Shown: positions 10,923-22,839, counted from the first letter of the stretch. The stretch: DNA of 64,000 nucleotides from Bos javanicus (GCF_032452875.1 NC_083881.1:65727689-65791688), one strand, 5' to 3'. Numbers and translations are program-made. The notes: a model not told the origin generated them from the letters alone.

Positions 10923-11096
10923 TTCCCCACCAGATGCATGTCCCAGGGGAGCAGGCACTGGCTCTTCCCTTTTTTTAAAATCTGATATTCTTTCATCTCT
11001 AACACACAGCCTGGCATATAATAGGCAGTAAAATTAGTTAAATGTAAAATGAATAAAGACTTTATTTAGTATATACAAAAATCTGTTATCAAAACA

Positions 11097-11295
11097 GGAC
11101 TTCCCAGGTGGTACAGTGGTAAAGAATCTGCCTGTCAGTGCAGGAGACGCGAGAGACGCAGGTTTGATCCCTGGCTTGGGAAGATCCCCTAAGAAGGAAA
11201 AGCCGCCCCACTCCAGCATGCTTGCCTGGAGAATCCCATGGACAGAGGAGCCTGGCAGGCTACAGTCCATGGGATCACAAGCACACACACACATT
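11097..11295 (+). mobile_element. Bov-tA type SINE with CA-rich tail
   Basis: ggacttcccaggtggtacag to ccatgggatcacaa, ending in a short (CA)n tail. Confidence 0.92.
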
Positions 11296-11339
11296 ATCTA
11301 AATAGTACTCAAGTACTCAACAGTCTAGTATCCATAATT

Positions 11340-11570
11340 ATAACAGTGTAATTGCAGTGGTAGAGTCCTGGCTATTCTGCTTTCTGGTTTTATTGCCTAG
11401 GACAGATGTAACTTCTTCATATCTCATTTTTTTCCATATGTAAAATGAGAATAATTATAGTCTTTATTCTGAGCTGTTATGAGGATTAAATAATTCACAT
11501 AAAATCCTTGGGAAGTGCCGCACAAATGTGGATTGATTTTATCGTTGTTCTCTTATTATTTTTGAGGTAC
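11340..11570 (+). mobile_element. MIR SINE
   Basis: Diverged MIR: tgtaaaatgagaataattat, gttatgaggattaaataatt and a terminal ttcttattatt. Confidence 0.65.
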
Positions 11571-11659
11571 TTCAAAGTTATGAGAGGAATGTATGGCTTT
11601 ATTAGAGTTGTATTAGGAAACCTTCAAAGAATAGGTAATGTTCTAATAGGGTATTAAAA

Positions 11660-11870
11660 GATGAGTGTTAGTCAGTGGTTCATGGGCAAAGCCATGCCAA
11701 GAAGTTTGTACTTTATTTTGTAAGTGATGGGGCAAGACTGATTTAAAGTAGGGGTTCATAGGCAGGCTTACCTTTTAGAAAGGCTATTGTGCAAGCAGTA
11801 TGGAGAGAGGAAAGATACCAGAGGCAGATAGAGCTAGCAGGCAAGATTATTGTGATCTTAACGTTAAAAT
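11660..11870 (-). mobile_element. L2 LINE fragment (antisense)
   Basis: Reads like the reverse complement of the L2 coding region (gatggggcaagactgattta, aggctattgtgcaag). Diverged. Confidence 0.4.
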
Positions 11871-12034
11871 GTCAGGTTGGCATGGTCTCTGAGTAAAACT
11901 GATCTAAAAATATAAGAAATTATCATCCTCATCATATTTGTTGTTATTAATAATTGCAGATGCCATTACTGGCTGCTTGTCATACACAGTATTTTAACAT
12001 TCATCTCACCTAATTCTTACAGGGTTACTAGGAG

Positions 12035-12222
12035 GTAGTAATTCTTCAGGTGTGATTCCTAGACTAGCAGCATCAGCATCTTCTGAGCACTTGTTGGAAG
12101 TGCAGACTCTTGAGCCTAACCCCAGGCCTTTGGAATCTGAATCTGTCTGGGTGGGGGTCAGCAATCTGCATTTCAGCCTGATCTCCAGGGAATTCTGATC
12201 CTTGGTAAAATTTAAAAGAACC
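12035..12222 (+). mobile_element. MER20 (hAT-Charlie MITE)
   Basis: agactagcagcatcagcatc, ctaaccccaggcctttggaa, gtcagcaatctgcatttcag match the MER20 layout, ending near agaaccattg, a degraded terminal repeat. Confidence 0.7.
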
Positions 12223-12479
12223 ATTGTTGTATGTATGTATTTATACAGATGAAAAATAAAAGGTGAGGTGTTTTTAGTAATACGCTGTTAATTCTTTAGT
12301 TTTTCTTGTGTGTTAATTTAGTTTTTTTTATGTAATATATTAAATGTAGTCTAGCAAGTTTCTGATCAGTAAACTAGTTTTTCTCTTGCTTTTATTCTAA
12401 GATTAGAAATATTTTCTAATAAGAAACATGTCTTCAGATTAATCTAGTGAACCAAAATATTCTGTATTATCTCTGTGTA

Positions 12480-12745
12480 GAGAGGTGAGATAGCTTGATG
12501 GTTTAGAACATCAGCTTTGAAGCTACACCATCAAGGTTTAAGTTCTAACTCTGTCCTTTATTTGCTCAGTATTACAGGGCAAGTTATTTTACTTCTCCAT
12601 GCCTTAGTCTTCTATTATGTAAAATGGAGTAACAATCCCTCATTGGGTTTTTGTGAAGATTAAAAGAAATAATTTTTGTAAAACTGCTTACCACGCACAT
12701 TGTCTGTATTCAGTAGATATAATACTAACAGTTATTATTATTACA
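12480..12745 (+). mobile_element. MIR SINE, nearly full length
   Basis: Head gatagcttgatggtttagaa, core aagttattttacttctccat, then taaaatggagtaacaat, gtgaagattaaaagaaataa and a terminal tattattattac. Confidence 0.8.
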
Positions 12746-13390
12746 AATAATATATAAATTTGTCAAAAGTTACATAAAAATTTTTTTAACAGTGCTAAGT
12801 TACCCTCAGCACAGGATGTTTGTCATTGAAACGATATATTGGGTTAAATGGCTGTTATGTGCCTTTAGGTGTAAGGACTCATTCTCTTTTTCTGGCTTTA
12901 GTAGAAGGGCTGTCTCCTTTTTTCTTGTCTTCCACCTTGTACCCATCACTTATCTCCTCTTTGTTATGGAGCTTTACAGAATCCGGTTCTCGTTTTAAGA
13001 AGCAAACAAGTTTCCTCCTGCTACTCTCCACTTGCTTACTCCTTCCTCTCAGTCATGTGTAAAAGGACTGATAGGTACTTGCTGCCTTAATTTCCCCACT
13101 TCCCTCCTGCCCACTGCTGGGCAGACTTTGGCTGTTTCTTTTCCGCCTTTCTACCGAAGTTGTTCAGTTTTACATCTGTTTGACCTTGTAACCATTTTCT
13201 TCTTAAATTTCCTTGTTTCTTTAGACTCATTTTTAATTATCTACTTAATTAGCTTTTCTGTACTGTCCTGAGACACTTCAAATCCAAATCTGTTTTCTCA
13301 TCAGACTTTGTTTTACCTTTGTATTTTCTGTCTTGGTTAATGATACTACCATCCAAGTTAGTTGTCAAATTGAAAATCTGTTCTCTCTCT
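12746..13390. other. Pyrimidine-rich intron, unassigned
   Basis: T/C-rich sequence in which several short overlapping frames happen to be open (12792-13271). The composition explains them; no motif or homology seen. Confidence 0.4.
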
Positions 13391-13394
13391 GTCC

Positions 13395-14180
13395 AGTCTT
13401 CCCCTGTTAATCAATTACCAAGTCTTACTGATGCCACCTCTTAAATTTCATGAAATTTCTTTTCTTCCTTTCCAGCTTGTCTACCATTGGGCTAATAATT
13501 CAAGTTCTCATTATTCACTATTATTCGTTCACGTTACTTACACCCTTAACATCTCTTAAATACATCTCCTTCTTTCCATCTACATCTTTATTTCCTCATT
13601 TCAGACCCAATAATTTTTCTTCTGGATTTCTACAACAGTCTCCTAACTCTTCTAATGGTGTTTGATTTCACCCTACTTTCCAAAGTATCCTTCATGATAC
13701 TGCTAGATTGATCATTCTAAAATGAAACACAGATCATATTACTTCTTTACTTATAATCCTCCCATTAAAAAGCAATTTCTTTCCTTTGTCTCTAGATTAA
13801 GAGCCAAACTCTTAAGAGTGTTATACAAAGTCTTGGGCTCTGCCTACTTTTTTATTCCTGTGACAGCCCCTTTTCTTTAGCCATGCTATCATTTGAAGGT
13901 ATTTTAGGTTTTACTGCTGTTTGCTGTTCAGTGTTATTTCTCTGTGCCTGCATTTTCTCCCAGCTGTCTTCTCCACTGTCTAAGCTGGGAACCTTTCCTC
14001 TCGGCTTTGTTAGTACCCTGTGTAGCTTAAGATCATAGCATTTATTATACTCTGTTATAATTTGTCTGACTTTTTCACCAGATTTTACATTTATTGAGAG
14101 CAGCATATGTGACTTCTATCTTAGGTCTTCAGTGTCTAATGTAATGCTTTATGACATAGTAGGTGTAAAATAAATGGTTA
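13395..14180 (+). mobile_element. L2 LINE, 3' portion
   Basis: In L2 order: tctcctaactcttctaatgg, a tgatcattctaaaatgaaac segment, cttataatcctcccattaaa, gttatacaaagtcttgggct, and the 3' end around gcatttattatactctgtta and tgacatagtaggtg. Confidence 0.65.
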
Positions 14181-15080
14181 ATGCATATATATATATTTGA
14201 AATATGTAATTTTTATGTGCATCTTTTAATAAACTAGGAAGATTGAGGTGGACATGTCTATATGGTGTGTCACTAAATCTGAATAAACTTTGAAAGAAGA
14301 GCATTATTTCTTTCTTATCAGTTAGCAGCTTGAGTGCTACCATGTGTTAAGCCCTGGGTGAGATACTGCTTGAATGAAATCAAAAGAAATAAGAGAGAAG
14401 GACTGCTGTTACGAGTTGCTTTTTCTTTGACAAAATGTTTCTTTAAACAATCCATTTTATATTCGTAGTTCATCATATTTTATTTTTAGTCCACTTTAGT
14501 TTTGGGGAAACAACATAGCACTCCTTTAGGTTACCATCTAAAATGCTAATTTTGAACTTCACTGAGTATAGTATGGCACTAGTCCAACACAATCTGTTAA
14601 AAATTTTCCTCTGGGTCAGATCTAAGTTGAGAAGAATGAGGTAACTTTAATGTGAACCCAGATTGTACTTCAGTCCTTTTCTCCAGTGAGTTGCCAAATT
14701 CACAATTCCATTTGTATCTGGAATTGAGGAAGCTGAGTTTAATGTGGATTGCTGCCAATGATAGCAAATCTTGGCAAGATAGTCTTGTTCTCTGTGCTTA
14801 ATTATATAGTTTTATTATAAATTTTTTCACATGTTTATTTGGAAGTACCTCTCATATACTTTATTCTTTTGGTGGTTAATCATTTACTGTCAAATCGTCC
14901 TTCTTTTCTGAGAAGGCCAGCTTACATTTTTATACATTGCTATTAGTTATCCTGTTCCGCCTCTTCACTAGATTTATAGATTTTAAAGCTGTCCAGGTGT
15001 CTTAAGGCTCATTACATCGGAATCCCTCTCTTTTGGGAATTAAAAATCTTAGTGAAACTGAAAGAGACGGTTATATATTA
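14181..15080. other. Intron, nothing recognised
   Basis: AT-rich non-coding sequence with no identifiable element. Confidence 0.4.
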
Positions 15081-15084
15081 ATTC

Positions 15085-15865
15085 ATCCAGTATTTATTGA
15101 GCATCTGCTGTGACACTGTTTTAGGCCCTGGGAAATAGCAGTGAATGAAACAAACTTCCAGGCTTTTAGGTGTTGACATTGTAGTGGGGAGAGACAATAA
15201 ATTACACACAAAAATATTTAATAAATACGCAGGTGCTGATAACTGCTACGCAAGAAAAATAGGCAGGATAAGAGCGGGTACAGAAGGACAAAGCGTGCTT
15301 GTGATAGTATGTATAGGATGGTCAAGAAAGGCCTGTCTGATGAGGGGACTTTTGGTACAGATCTAAAGGAGATGAGAAAATGAGCCAGGCAGATTTCTGG
15401 TGAAAGAGTATTCTAGTTAGAGGAAACCGATGTGGCAATGTGTTTGGTGTTTAAGGAGCCGTCTGGAGATCTGTATGGCTGAAGCTGGATGAGAAAGGGG
15501 GAGAAGCAGGAGATGAAGTCAGCGAGGTAGCAGAGGACCAGATCACTTAGAACCTTAATAAACCATGATGAGCTCTTTAGCTTTTCCTGGGAGTGAGACG
15601 GGACACCATTGGGAGGTTTTGAGCAGAGGACTGATATGGTCTTACATACAATTTAAAAGGTGTTTTGTTCTTCCTTTAAATTGTAGCAGGGCAGGGTTGG
15701 AAGCAGAGTCAACAGGAGGGAGGTTACTTCTTTGGTAGTCCAGGTTTGAGACGATGGTGGCTTGGATCAGGGTGGTAAAGGTAGCGGTATTGAGAAGTGG
15801 TCAGATTCTGGATATAGGCCATATTTCGTATGGTATGTGAATTATGTCTTCATTTATCTGCAGAG
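15085..15865 (-). mobile_element. L2 LINE, long antisense fragment
   Basis: Continuous antisense L2: tatttattgagcatctgctg, acattgtagtggggagagac, ggatggtcaagaaaggcctg, gtctggagatctgtatggct, agtccaggtttgagacgatg, gaagtggtcagattctggat. Confidence 0.7.
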
Positions 15866-16054
15866 ACTGGTCATATAGAATGACTAGTGAATGAAAATGA
15901 ATGAGTTAGAAATAATAGAATGATACTACTATCATCTCTGGGATGAGGACTCTTAAGACTTGAGTGGAAGCCACATAGCTATTTTTACGGGTAGAGCTGA
16001 GACAGAACCTTCTGTTTTCTTCTCAATCTTCTCTCTCCATTTTGTGCTCTTACT

Positions 16055-16190
16055 TCCTTTTGTTCAACAGACGTGTGTGGAGCACCCGCTATATACTAAG
16101 CATTGTGCCTAAAACTGAGGATACATAAGACATTCGGAATTGGAATCACCTGAATTTGGTGGCCAAAATGACTGAAGTGTCCAGTTCAGG
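16055..16190 (-). mobile_element. L2 LINE 3' end fragment (antisense)
   Basis: gtgtggagcacccgctatat, then actaagcattgtgcc and a gaggatacataagac segment, the antisense L2 terminus. Confidence 0.4.
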
Positions 16191-16480
16191 AGGCAGTTCG
16201 AGTGGTGATGAAAGAGACAGGGACTCCTGGAGGAGCAGGATTGCTGAGAGAAAGAAAATCTCTTTTTCCTGATAGGATTCCGTATGGTCTTTTCCTAGTA
16301 GCCAAACTGCTTGAACTAATAGCTTATGCTCACTGTCTCTTTATTAATATGCATATATTTTCTTTTAAATGTCTTTTAGTTTGTTTAACATATTTACCAA
16401 GGATCACTAATGGCCAGATCCTGTGTCCTTATCTTAGTCCTCACGTTACTCCTTGCCATCTCCCCCCCACCCCAAGAAAG

Positions 16481-16708
16481 GGCTTCCCTGGTAGCTGAGT
16501 GGTAAAGAATCCGCCTGCGGTGTGGGAGCTGCAGGTGATGTGGGTTCCATCCCTGGGTGGGGAAGATCCTCTGGATGAGGGCATGGCAACCCCCTCCAGT
16601 ATTCTTGCCTGGAGAAACCCTTGGACAGAGGAGCCTGGCAGGCTCCAGTCCATAGGGTTGCAGAGTCAGACACAACTGAAGCAACTTAGCATGACTTAGC
16701 GACTTAGT
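16481..16708 (+). mobile_element. Bov-tA type SINE
   Basis: gggcttccctggtagctgag to acaactgaagcaacttagc; full-length copy preceded by a C-rich run. Confidence 0.93.
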
Positions 16709-16714
16709 CCCAGG

Positions 16715-16935
16715 AAAGAACACTTGTCCTCTTAAGGGCCAAGTAGTAAATATTTTAGTCTTTGCAGGTCATATGCAACCACTCAACTCTGCCATTGAAA
16801 TTAAAATATTCAACTCTGCAGCCATAGACAGCAAGTGAAAGAGTGAGCATGGCTATGTTCCAGTAAAACTTTATTTAATAATCGAAATAGGTAACTGGCC
16901 AGATTTGGCATGAGAGCCAGAGACTCACTGATCCC
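16715..16935 (+). mobile_element. hAT MITE (MER3-like)
   Basis: gggccaagtagtaaatattt, actcaactctgccattgaaa, gcagccatagacagcaagtg, then tgttccagtaaaactttatt and a gccagatttggcatgag-type 3' part. Family label tentative. Confidence 0.6.
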
Positions 16936-17300
16936 TGTTCTGAGCTGTTGTATAATTGTAGTCCTCCCTGCTTCTCTGGTAAGGAATGTTTCTCTCCTTT
17001 AGCGATAGGTTTCCCCCTTTTCATCTAATTAACGGCATCTCTTTATGTAGTTACTTCTTCATGTAGTTCTGTCCATAGTATTTTCTTACTTTTTGTTAAA
17101 GATTCTTGTAAGACTTGTCAGTTGTGGGCACACTTTCTCTGTGTCTCGTAGGAAATAAGTAAGGCTGAAGGTTCCATTAATAAAATCCCCCTGTCCTGGA
17201 AGCCAGGTCTGAGCCGGTGTTCTCAGGGAGGACAGTTTTCTGCCATTGCCCTCGTGGTGTCCTAAGTCTGCTGCTTTAGCATAGCCCGCAGGCCTGAAAA
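16936..17300. other. Intron, unassigned
   Basis: Somewhat more GC than the surroundings; no element identified. Confidence 0.4.
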
Positions 17301-17301
17301 G

Positions 17302-17384
17302 AGACCTTCAGTCAGTGAAGTCTTTTCTGTGGTCTCTTATCACCGAAGACCTTCAGTCAGTGAAGTCTTTTCTGTGGTCTCTTA
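17302..17384. repeat. 45-bp tandem duplication
   Basis: The segment at 17302-17339 recurs at 17347-17384 without mismatch (agaccttcagtcagtgaagt as its start), period 45 bp, directly next to a BovB fragment. Confidence 0.9.
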
Positions 17385-17385
17385 G

Positions 17386-17516
17386 TGCCAAAGAATTAAT
17401 GCTTTTGAATTGGTGGTGTTGGAGAAGACTCTTGAGAGTCCCTTGGACTGCAAGGAGATCCAACCAGTCCATTCTGAAGGAGATCAGCCCTGGGATTTCT
17501 TTGGAGGGGAAGTTAG
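17386..17516 (+). mobile_element. BovB LINE internal fragment
   Basis: Reads the RTE reverse-transcriptase C-terminal segment (RRLLRVPWTARRSNQ, SILKEISPGISLEG) and is cut at both ends. Confidence 0.88.
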
Positions 17517-17875
17517 AAGAATGATGGCTTCTCTAAAAGGGGAGCTGCTTAAAGTCTCTTGAGGGTCTTGATCTGTATCTTTTGTTATCTTGTGGGTCCT
17601 AGATCCAGTCCTCCTTAGATACCAAGGGATGGCTGTAACTGTGAAGCCTGGTGCCAGCAAAACTCTGCTCTCTGGTCTGAACTTGGCTGTTGGCCGTCTT
17701 TTCTTGTGTCTCCTCTGCCTTGTCCTGCCAAGCCCCAACCCGGCCCTGAGTCAGTTTGCAGAATCCTTTTGTCTCAACAGGAATTTCCTGACTTTGGGCT
17801 GATCTTGTCTTCTAGCTCGGAGAAAACGAGACTGTTAGCTATTGAATATTTCTGCCCCACACTGAGATCGATGTA
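17517..17875. other. Unassigned GC-richer intron
   Basis: About 350 bp of moderate GC with short chance open frames on both strands. No family recognised. Confidence 0.35.
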
Positions 17876-18475
17876 TTAGTCTGGTCTGGCTACTGTAACA
17901 AAATACTGCAGAGTGGGTGGCTTACACAGCAGAAATTTCTCGCAGTTCTAGAAGTTGGAAGTCCCAGATGAAGGGCAGGTTTGGTTTCTCCTGAGGCTTC
18001 TCCTCTTGGTTTGTCTTTTCACTTGAGTCATCACATGCCTTTTTTTTTTTCTGTCTATGCACATCCCTGGTGTCTGTTCCTCTCCTTAGATGGTACCGGT
18101 TACATTGGATTAGGACCTTATCCTTATGACCTCTTTTAATTTAATTCCTGGTGGCTCAGTCAGTAAAGAAGCTGCCTACAATGTGAGAGACCTGGGCTCG
18201 ATCCCTGGGTCAGGAATATCCCCTAGAGAATACTGAACAGCAGTCCACTCCAGTATTCTTGTCTGGGAAATCCCATGTACAGAGGCACCTGGTGGGCTAC
18301 CGTCCATGAAGTCACAAAAGAGTCAGACACAACTTAGCGACTGAAAACAACAGCAAACAGCAACAACAGCCACCTCTGTAAAGGTCCTGTCTCCAAATAC
18401 AGTCACATCCTGAGGTACTGGGGGTTAGGGCTTGAGTATGAATTTTGGAGGGACACAGTTTGGTCCATAACAGTA
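17876..18475 (-). mobile_element. MLT1-type MaLR solo LTR, split by a SINE
   Basis: Antisense LTR of the ERVL-MaLR group: ttagtctggtctggctactg, tgcagagtgggtggcttaca, then after the SINE ctccaaatacagtcacatcc, gaggtactgggggttagggc and ggacacagtttggtccataa. LTR only; no retroviral coding sequence. Confidence 0.8.
18145..18365 (+). mobile_element. Bov-tA type SINE inserted in the MLT1 LTR
   Basis: cctggtggctcagtcagtaa to acacaacttagcgactgaaa, with a CAA-rich tail. It interrupts LTR sequence on both sides. Confidence 0.9.
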
Positions 18476-18593
18476 AATATCTATAATTGTCTTTCCCTTC
18501 TTCCTTCCTCTTATGTTGTTCCCTTCTCTTCTCCACCTTCTCCCTTTAATTTCTTCTCCACTGGTTCATTTTTACCAAGAATAAACATACTAC

Positions 18594-19114
18594 AGTTAAA
18601 ACCAACCTAGATAGCATATTGAAAAGCAGAGACATTACTTTGCCAACAAAGGTTCGTCTAGTCAAGGCTGTGGTTTTTCCAGTGGCATGTATGGATGTGA
18701 GAGTTGGACTGTGAAGACAGCTGAGCGCCAAAGAATTGATGCTTTTGAATTGTGGTGTTGGAGAAGACTCTTGAGAGTCCCTTGGACTGCAAGGAGATCC
18801 ATCCAGTCCATTCTGAAGGAGATCAGCCCTGGGATTTCTTTGGAAGGAATGATGCTGAAGCTGAAACTCCAGTACTTTGGCCACCTCATGCGAAGAGTTG
18901 ACTCATTGGAAAAGACTCTGATGCTGGGAGGGATTGGGGGCAGGAGGAGAAGGGGACGACAGAGGATGAGATGGCTGGATGGCATCACTGACTCAATTGA
19001 CAAGAGTTTGGGTGAACTCCAGAAGTTGGTGATGGACAGGGAGGCCTGGTGTGCTGTGATTCATGGGGTCGCAAAGAGTCCGACACGACTGAGTGACTGA
19101 ACTGAACTGAACTG
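18594..19114 (+). mobile_element. BovB LINE, 5'-truncated, 11-bp target duplication
   Basis: Sense BovB 3' part open for 137 codons (18687-19100; YGCESWTVK, WCWRRLLRVP, RRRRGRQRMRWLDGI), ending in (ACTGA)n. AAACATACTAC flanks it exactly at 18583-18593 and 19115-19125. Only about 520 bp of the roughly 3.2 kb element, so immobile. Confidence 0.95.
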
Positions 19115-19125
19115 AAACATACTAC

Positions 19126-19175
19126 TGCTCACCACTATACTGCTACTCACCACCACCACCAATATGTACTACTAC
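19126..19175. repeat. Imperfect ACT/CAC trinucleotide repeat
   Basis: Runs of act, cac and tact units directly after the BovB target duplication. Confidence 0.6.
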
Positions 19176-19744
19176 TTTGTTAGATTGTGTTAGATTGTTA
19201 CTATTATTATAAAATAGATACAATCTAAATGCTCTAGAAGTGGTACTTTTGACTTTCAAATGGGAACAGAACAGTTTTGAAATTTTGGAGATTAATACTG
19301 ACTTTTTTCCTATTTCATGGTTTGATAAACTATTCCCACCTTAATGTTAAAAGTGTATTAAAACTACTAAAATACCAAATTAATACAAAGTATCAAAATT
19401 TGTAGGACAGTTAAAACACCACTGAAAGGGAAGTTAATAGTACCCATTAATTTTTTTCTCTTCTGTCTGTTTTTCATCAGCTGAGCCTTTTATTATACTT
19501 TCACTTCTATAATTTCCATTTGGAAGTACCTTCTTCTTTATGTCTTATTTCTTTGCTGAGGCTTTCTATTTTCACACTTTTTTCCATATTATCTTTATTA
19601 GTATTAAACATGGAAATGGCAAGATTTATGTTTACGTTTCAGCCAGTTGCAGGTTCATCACTGCTTTAAAATATTTGTTAAATAATTTTGACATCTGTGT
19701 TATTTAAATTGTTGACATCTATCAATTATCTGTTTTCAAAAATA
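19176..19744. other. Intron, nothing recognised
   Basis: AT-rich non-coding sequence. Confidence 0.4.
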
Positions 19745-20034
19745 AATTTTATTTATTTTGGTTGTACTGGGTCTCTGTTGTTGCACACAGGCTTTTTCCA
19801 GTTGTGGTGAGCGAGGGCCGCTCTTCTTGCATTGTGCGGGCTTCTCGTTGTGGTGGCTTCTGTTGCTGCAGAGCACAGGCTCGAGGCTCGGGCTGCAGTG
19901 GTTGCAGCTTCCAGGCTCTAGAGTGAGGGCTCAGCAGTTGTGACCCCTGGGCTTAGTTGCTCTGTGGCATGTGGAATCTTCCCAGACCAGGCATCGAACC
20001 CAGGTTCTTATCCACTGTACCAGCAGCGCAGTCC
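19745..20034 (-). mobile_element. CHR-type tRNA-derived SINE
   Basis: Antisense: aataaattttatttattttg tail, then gttgcacacaggctt and gcttctcgttgtggtggctt, with the tRNA-like head near aggcatcgaacccaggttct. Confidence 0.88.
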
Positions 20035-20439
20035 TGAAGTCTTTTTCTGTTTGTTTATGATTCTTAGTTGTACTTAATGGGTAGAATGGAGGAAGTATAC
20101 CTACTCCATCCTCGTGGAAGCAGAAGAGTGACACACAGTTTTTAAACGGTAGGTCCTTTCTAGTTGATGGAATTTTAGGCATGTATAAAAAATATAATGT
20201 ATAAAATACAAGTGTATATCTGCCTATTTCTCTCTATATATGTAAGAAAGGAAATAGTTTGGTTGTTGTTGTCTAGTTCTGGCCCTTGAATTATTGAGTT
20301 TTCATAGTTTATTTCCTTCCTTTTATTTATGAATTCCCAGTCTTTAAAAATGGTATGATTTTCATGCTAACCCAAAGATATGCTGAGAATGGTAGGGGTT
20401 AGAAGTAGATACTGTGTCCATAACTGCTTGCTTCATGCA

Positions 20440-20592
20440 GTGATTTTTGACCCTGGCTATTCTTAGGCTTATCTGGGGAATTTAAAAAATATACGTAGGC
20501 CCCCACCAGATCAGATTCTTTGGGCTGGGTCCAGGGTATCAGGAATTTTTAAAAGCCCTAATATGTAGCCAGTGTTGAGACCCTCTGGCCAA
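20440..20592 (+). mobile_element. MER5A (hAT-Charlie MITE)
   Basis: Starts near tgatttttgaccctggctat, has ggcccccaccagatcagatt and gtatcaggaatttttaaaag, and ends near tgttgagaccctctgg. Confidence 0.65.
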
Positions 20593-20704
20593 GGTTTCCT
20601 TAAAGAATGTGGAGCCAGAAATGAATATGTATAGTTTCTTCATTTTCACTAAGTTTTGGTTGAATCTGATGATTTAGATTTAATTTGACTTTCGTATTTG
20701 ACTG

Positions 20705-20966
20705 GTGAGTGAGTGAGTGAAGTTGCTCAGTTGTGTCTGACTCTTTGCAACCCCATGGACTGTAGCCTACCAGGCTCCTCCCTCCATGGGATTCTCCAGG
20801 CAAGAGTACTGGAGTGGGTTGCCATTTCCTTCTTCAGGGGATCTTCCCAACCCAGGGATTTTCTGGGTTTCTCCCACATTGCAGGCAGACACATTGCAGG
20901 GATTTTCTGGGTTTCTCCCACATTGCAGGCAGACACTTTAACCTCTGAGCCAACAGGGAAGCCCCA
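20705..20966 (-). mobile_element. Bov-tA type SINE with internal 44-bp duplication
   Basis: Antisense SINE ending in aacagggaagcccc. A segment beginning agggattttctgggtttctc occurs at 20854 and again at 20898, period 44 bp. Confidence 0.92.
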
Positions 20967-21302
20967 TTTGACCAAGGCAGCAGATTAAATCATTCTCTTC
21001 TGTAGACAAGGTTGAGGGACCATGTTGACAGATTTTTCTTTTCTCTAAAATTTACCATTAATTTCTAAGTGTCAGATTAAATTCCTGAGAGCTGTCATTT
21101 CTTACTGATTATAGACTTTCCACATTTTCAATTGTGTTTCTTTTTTTTTCTTAATATACCTTTTGTTTTATTTAATTTTAGTTTTTCTTATTTCAAATTA
21201 CATTGATTTCATCCTAAGACACTTTTTTGTTAAACTGATTTGTGCTGGGCCTTATACTGTTCTTGGGCCAGAGCCTCCTTTATGGTAACACCCTTGTTAC
21301 CT

Positions 21303-21505
21303 CGTGCCTGCTTAGTTGTGTCTGACTCTCTACGACCCCTCAGTGTCCTCTGGGGCTCCTCTGTCCATGGGATTTTCCAGGCAAGAATACTGAAGCAGGT
21401 TGCTGTGCCCTCCTCCAGGGTTTCTTCCTGACCCACGGATTGAACCCAGGTCTCTTGAGTCTCCTGCATTGGCAGGTGGGTTCTTTACCACTGTGCCGTG
21501 GTTGG
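21303..21505 (-). mobile_element. Bov-tA type SINE, older copy
   Basis: gcttagttgtgtctgactct, ccatgggattttccaggcaa, ggattgaacccaggtctctt, ggttctttaccactgtgccg; diverged. Confidence 0.88.
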
Positions 21506-22620
21506 CTTACAGGAAGTAGCGTTTCATGAATCTTTTGCACAGGGTTTTCTTTTTTCTTCCCATTTTGTAATCATGCTGTTTGTTCCATATTGAAATATTT
21601 TAGTACATTCTGGACTCATTCTGTTGCAATACATTGATTGAAGTATATGAAAAGAATCTTGGCCTCGCACGTACGTAGCTGGGTGAGAGAGAGGAGCATT
21701 TTAATCATTTTTCCTTGAAATTTGTAGATACTACTCTTTGTGCTGCACTAAAACGCAACAGTAGTAGTTTCATCAACATTGATTTCAGTTTCAGAAACCA
21801 CAGTATGACTTCTCTCAATGATTATGTTAAAATCCATGGTTCTGTTTCGCACTTTGAATGTGTCTTTTCCCACGTGATTGGTTACCATCTTAATTCACTG
21901 AGTAATGGCAGAGCTTTCGCATTTTGACGTACAGTACCAAAAAAAATTACATTTTTCAGTGTCACTACTAGTCTCATCAGAACAGTTTTTAATTTTAAGT
22001 ATTGGTGAGTTATTAAGTTCATAGTAACAGAAACTTGAAAATTTGAATTTTCACTTGAAATCTTGAGTTTTATCACGAGTACCAGAAAGTATTTGTATTT
22101 TCCTTGAAGTGATAGGCTTACTTGGCTTATTTTTGAGAAAATATTTGCCACATACCCAAATCTGAATTATCAGAGTTTGCCTATCAAGTCTGTTTTTTCT
22201 TCTTCAAATAAGAACGATGTTCCTCCAAAAGTGATGGTTTGGCTTGCTCTGTAATCCCGTGTGTGCTTTTTCATTGAGACAACCATTGTACTTTGATAGC
22301 AGCATAAGTAGTATATGCTTCCTTCTCATTTAATCACAAGATTACTAAAAAGATGTTTGTTCAGATATCAAGATTCTTAAAAATGAATGTTTTTTCTTTT
22401 TCATCAAGGACATTCTTAAATGAAAGTGACTTTTTTTTTTTTTTTTTAAAGAAAACCGTGACTGCATAGTGAAGAGTATAGGGATTAATAGGACAGTTCG
22501 GGTCCACTGTCTTGATTGGTGCTAGGGGTCCAGCAGTTTTACCCATCGTTATTTTTTTACCTTTAGTGTAAATGTCAATAGAGAAAAAAAGGAGAATAAT
22601 GTCTTAGTATTTTTATGAAG
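21506..22620. other. Intron, unassigned, with T tract at 22431-22448
   Basis: About 1.1 kb of AT-rich sequence. Open frames on both strands (21715-21927, 21882-22151) show no motif. No family recognised. Confidence 0.35.
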
Positions 22621-22839
22621 ATAGATTTGACCTGATGGGCCCTAGGACTTCATGAAGGGGGGGACCACACTTTGAGAACCACAACTGTAGAAAAAAAAAA
22701 TGTAAAGAGACGTTATTCTTCACCTTTGCTTAAGAGGTACTTCTTGTATAAACTTATGTATCAGTTTCAAGATATTTTGCCATGTTTGAGTACCACCTGT
22801 AATTTGGTATTCTGTTTGAACCCCGACAGGGTGGAATGC

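Noticed and set aside
12792..13271. Overlapping hydrophobic frames suggesting a membrane protein
   Set aside because: T/C-rich DNA produces Phe/Leu/Ser-rich frames; no start context, splice signals or homology.
18687..19100. 137-codon + open frame as a gene
   Set aside because: BovB 3' fragment bounded by an 11-bp target duplication.
22640..22692. Possible MER20 or other hAT end (ccacactttgagaaccacaa)
   Set aside because: Only a terminal-repeat-sized piece is visible; too little to name an element.
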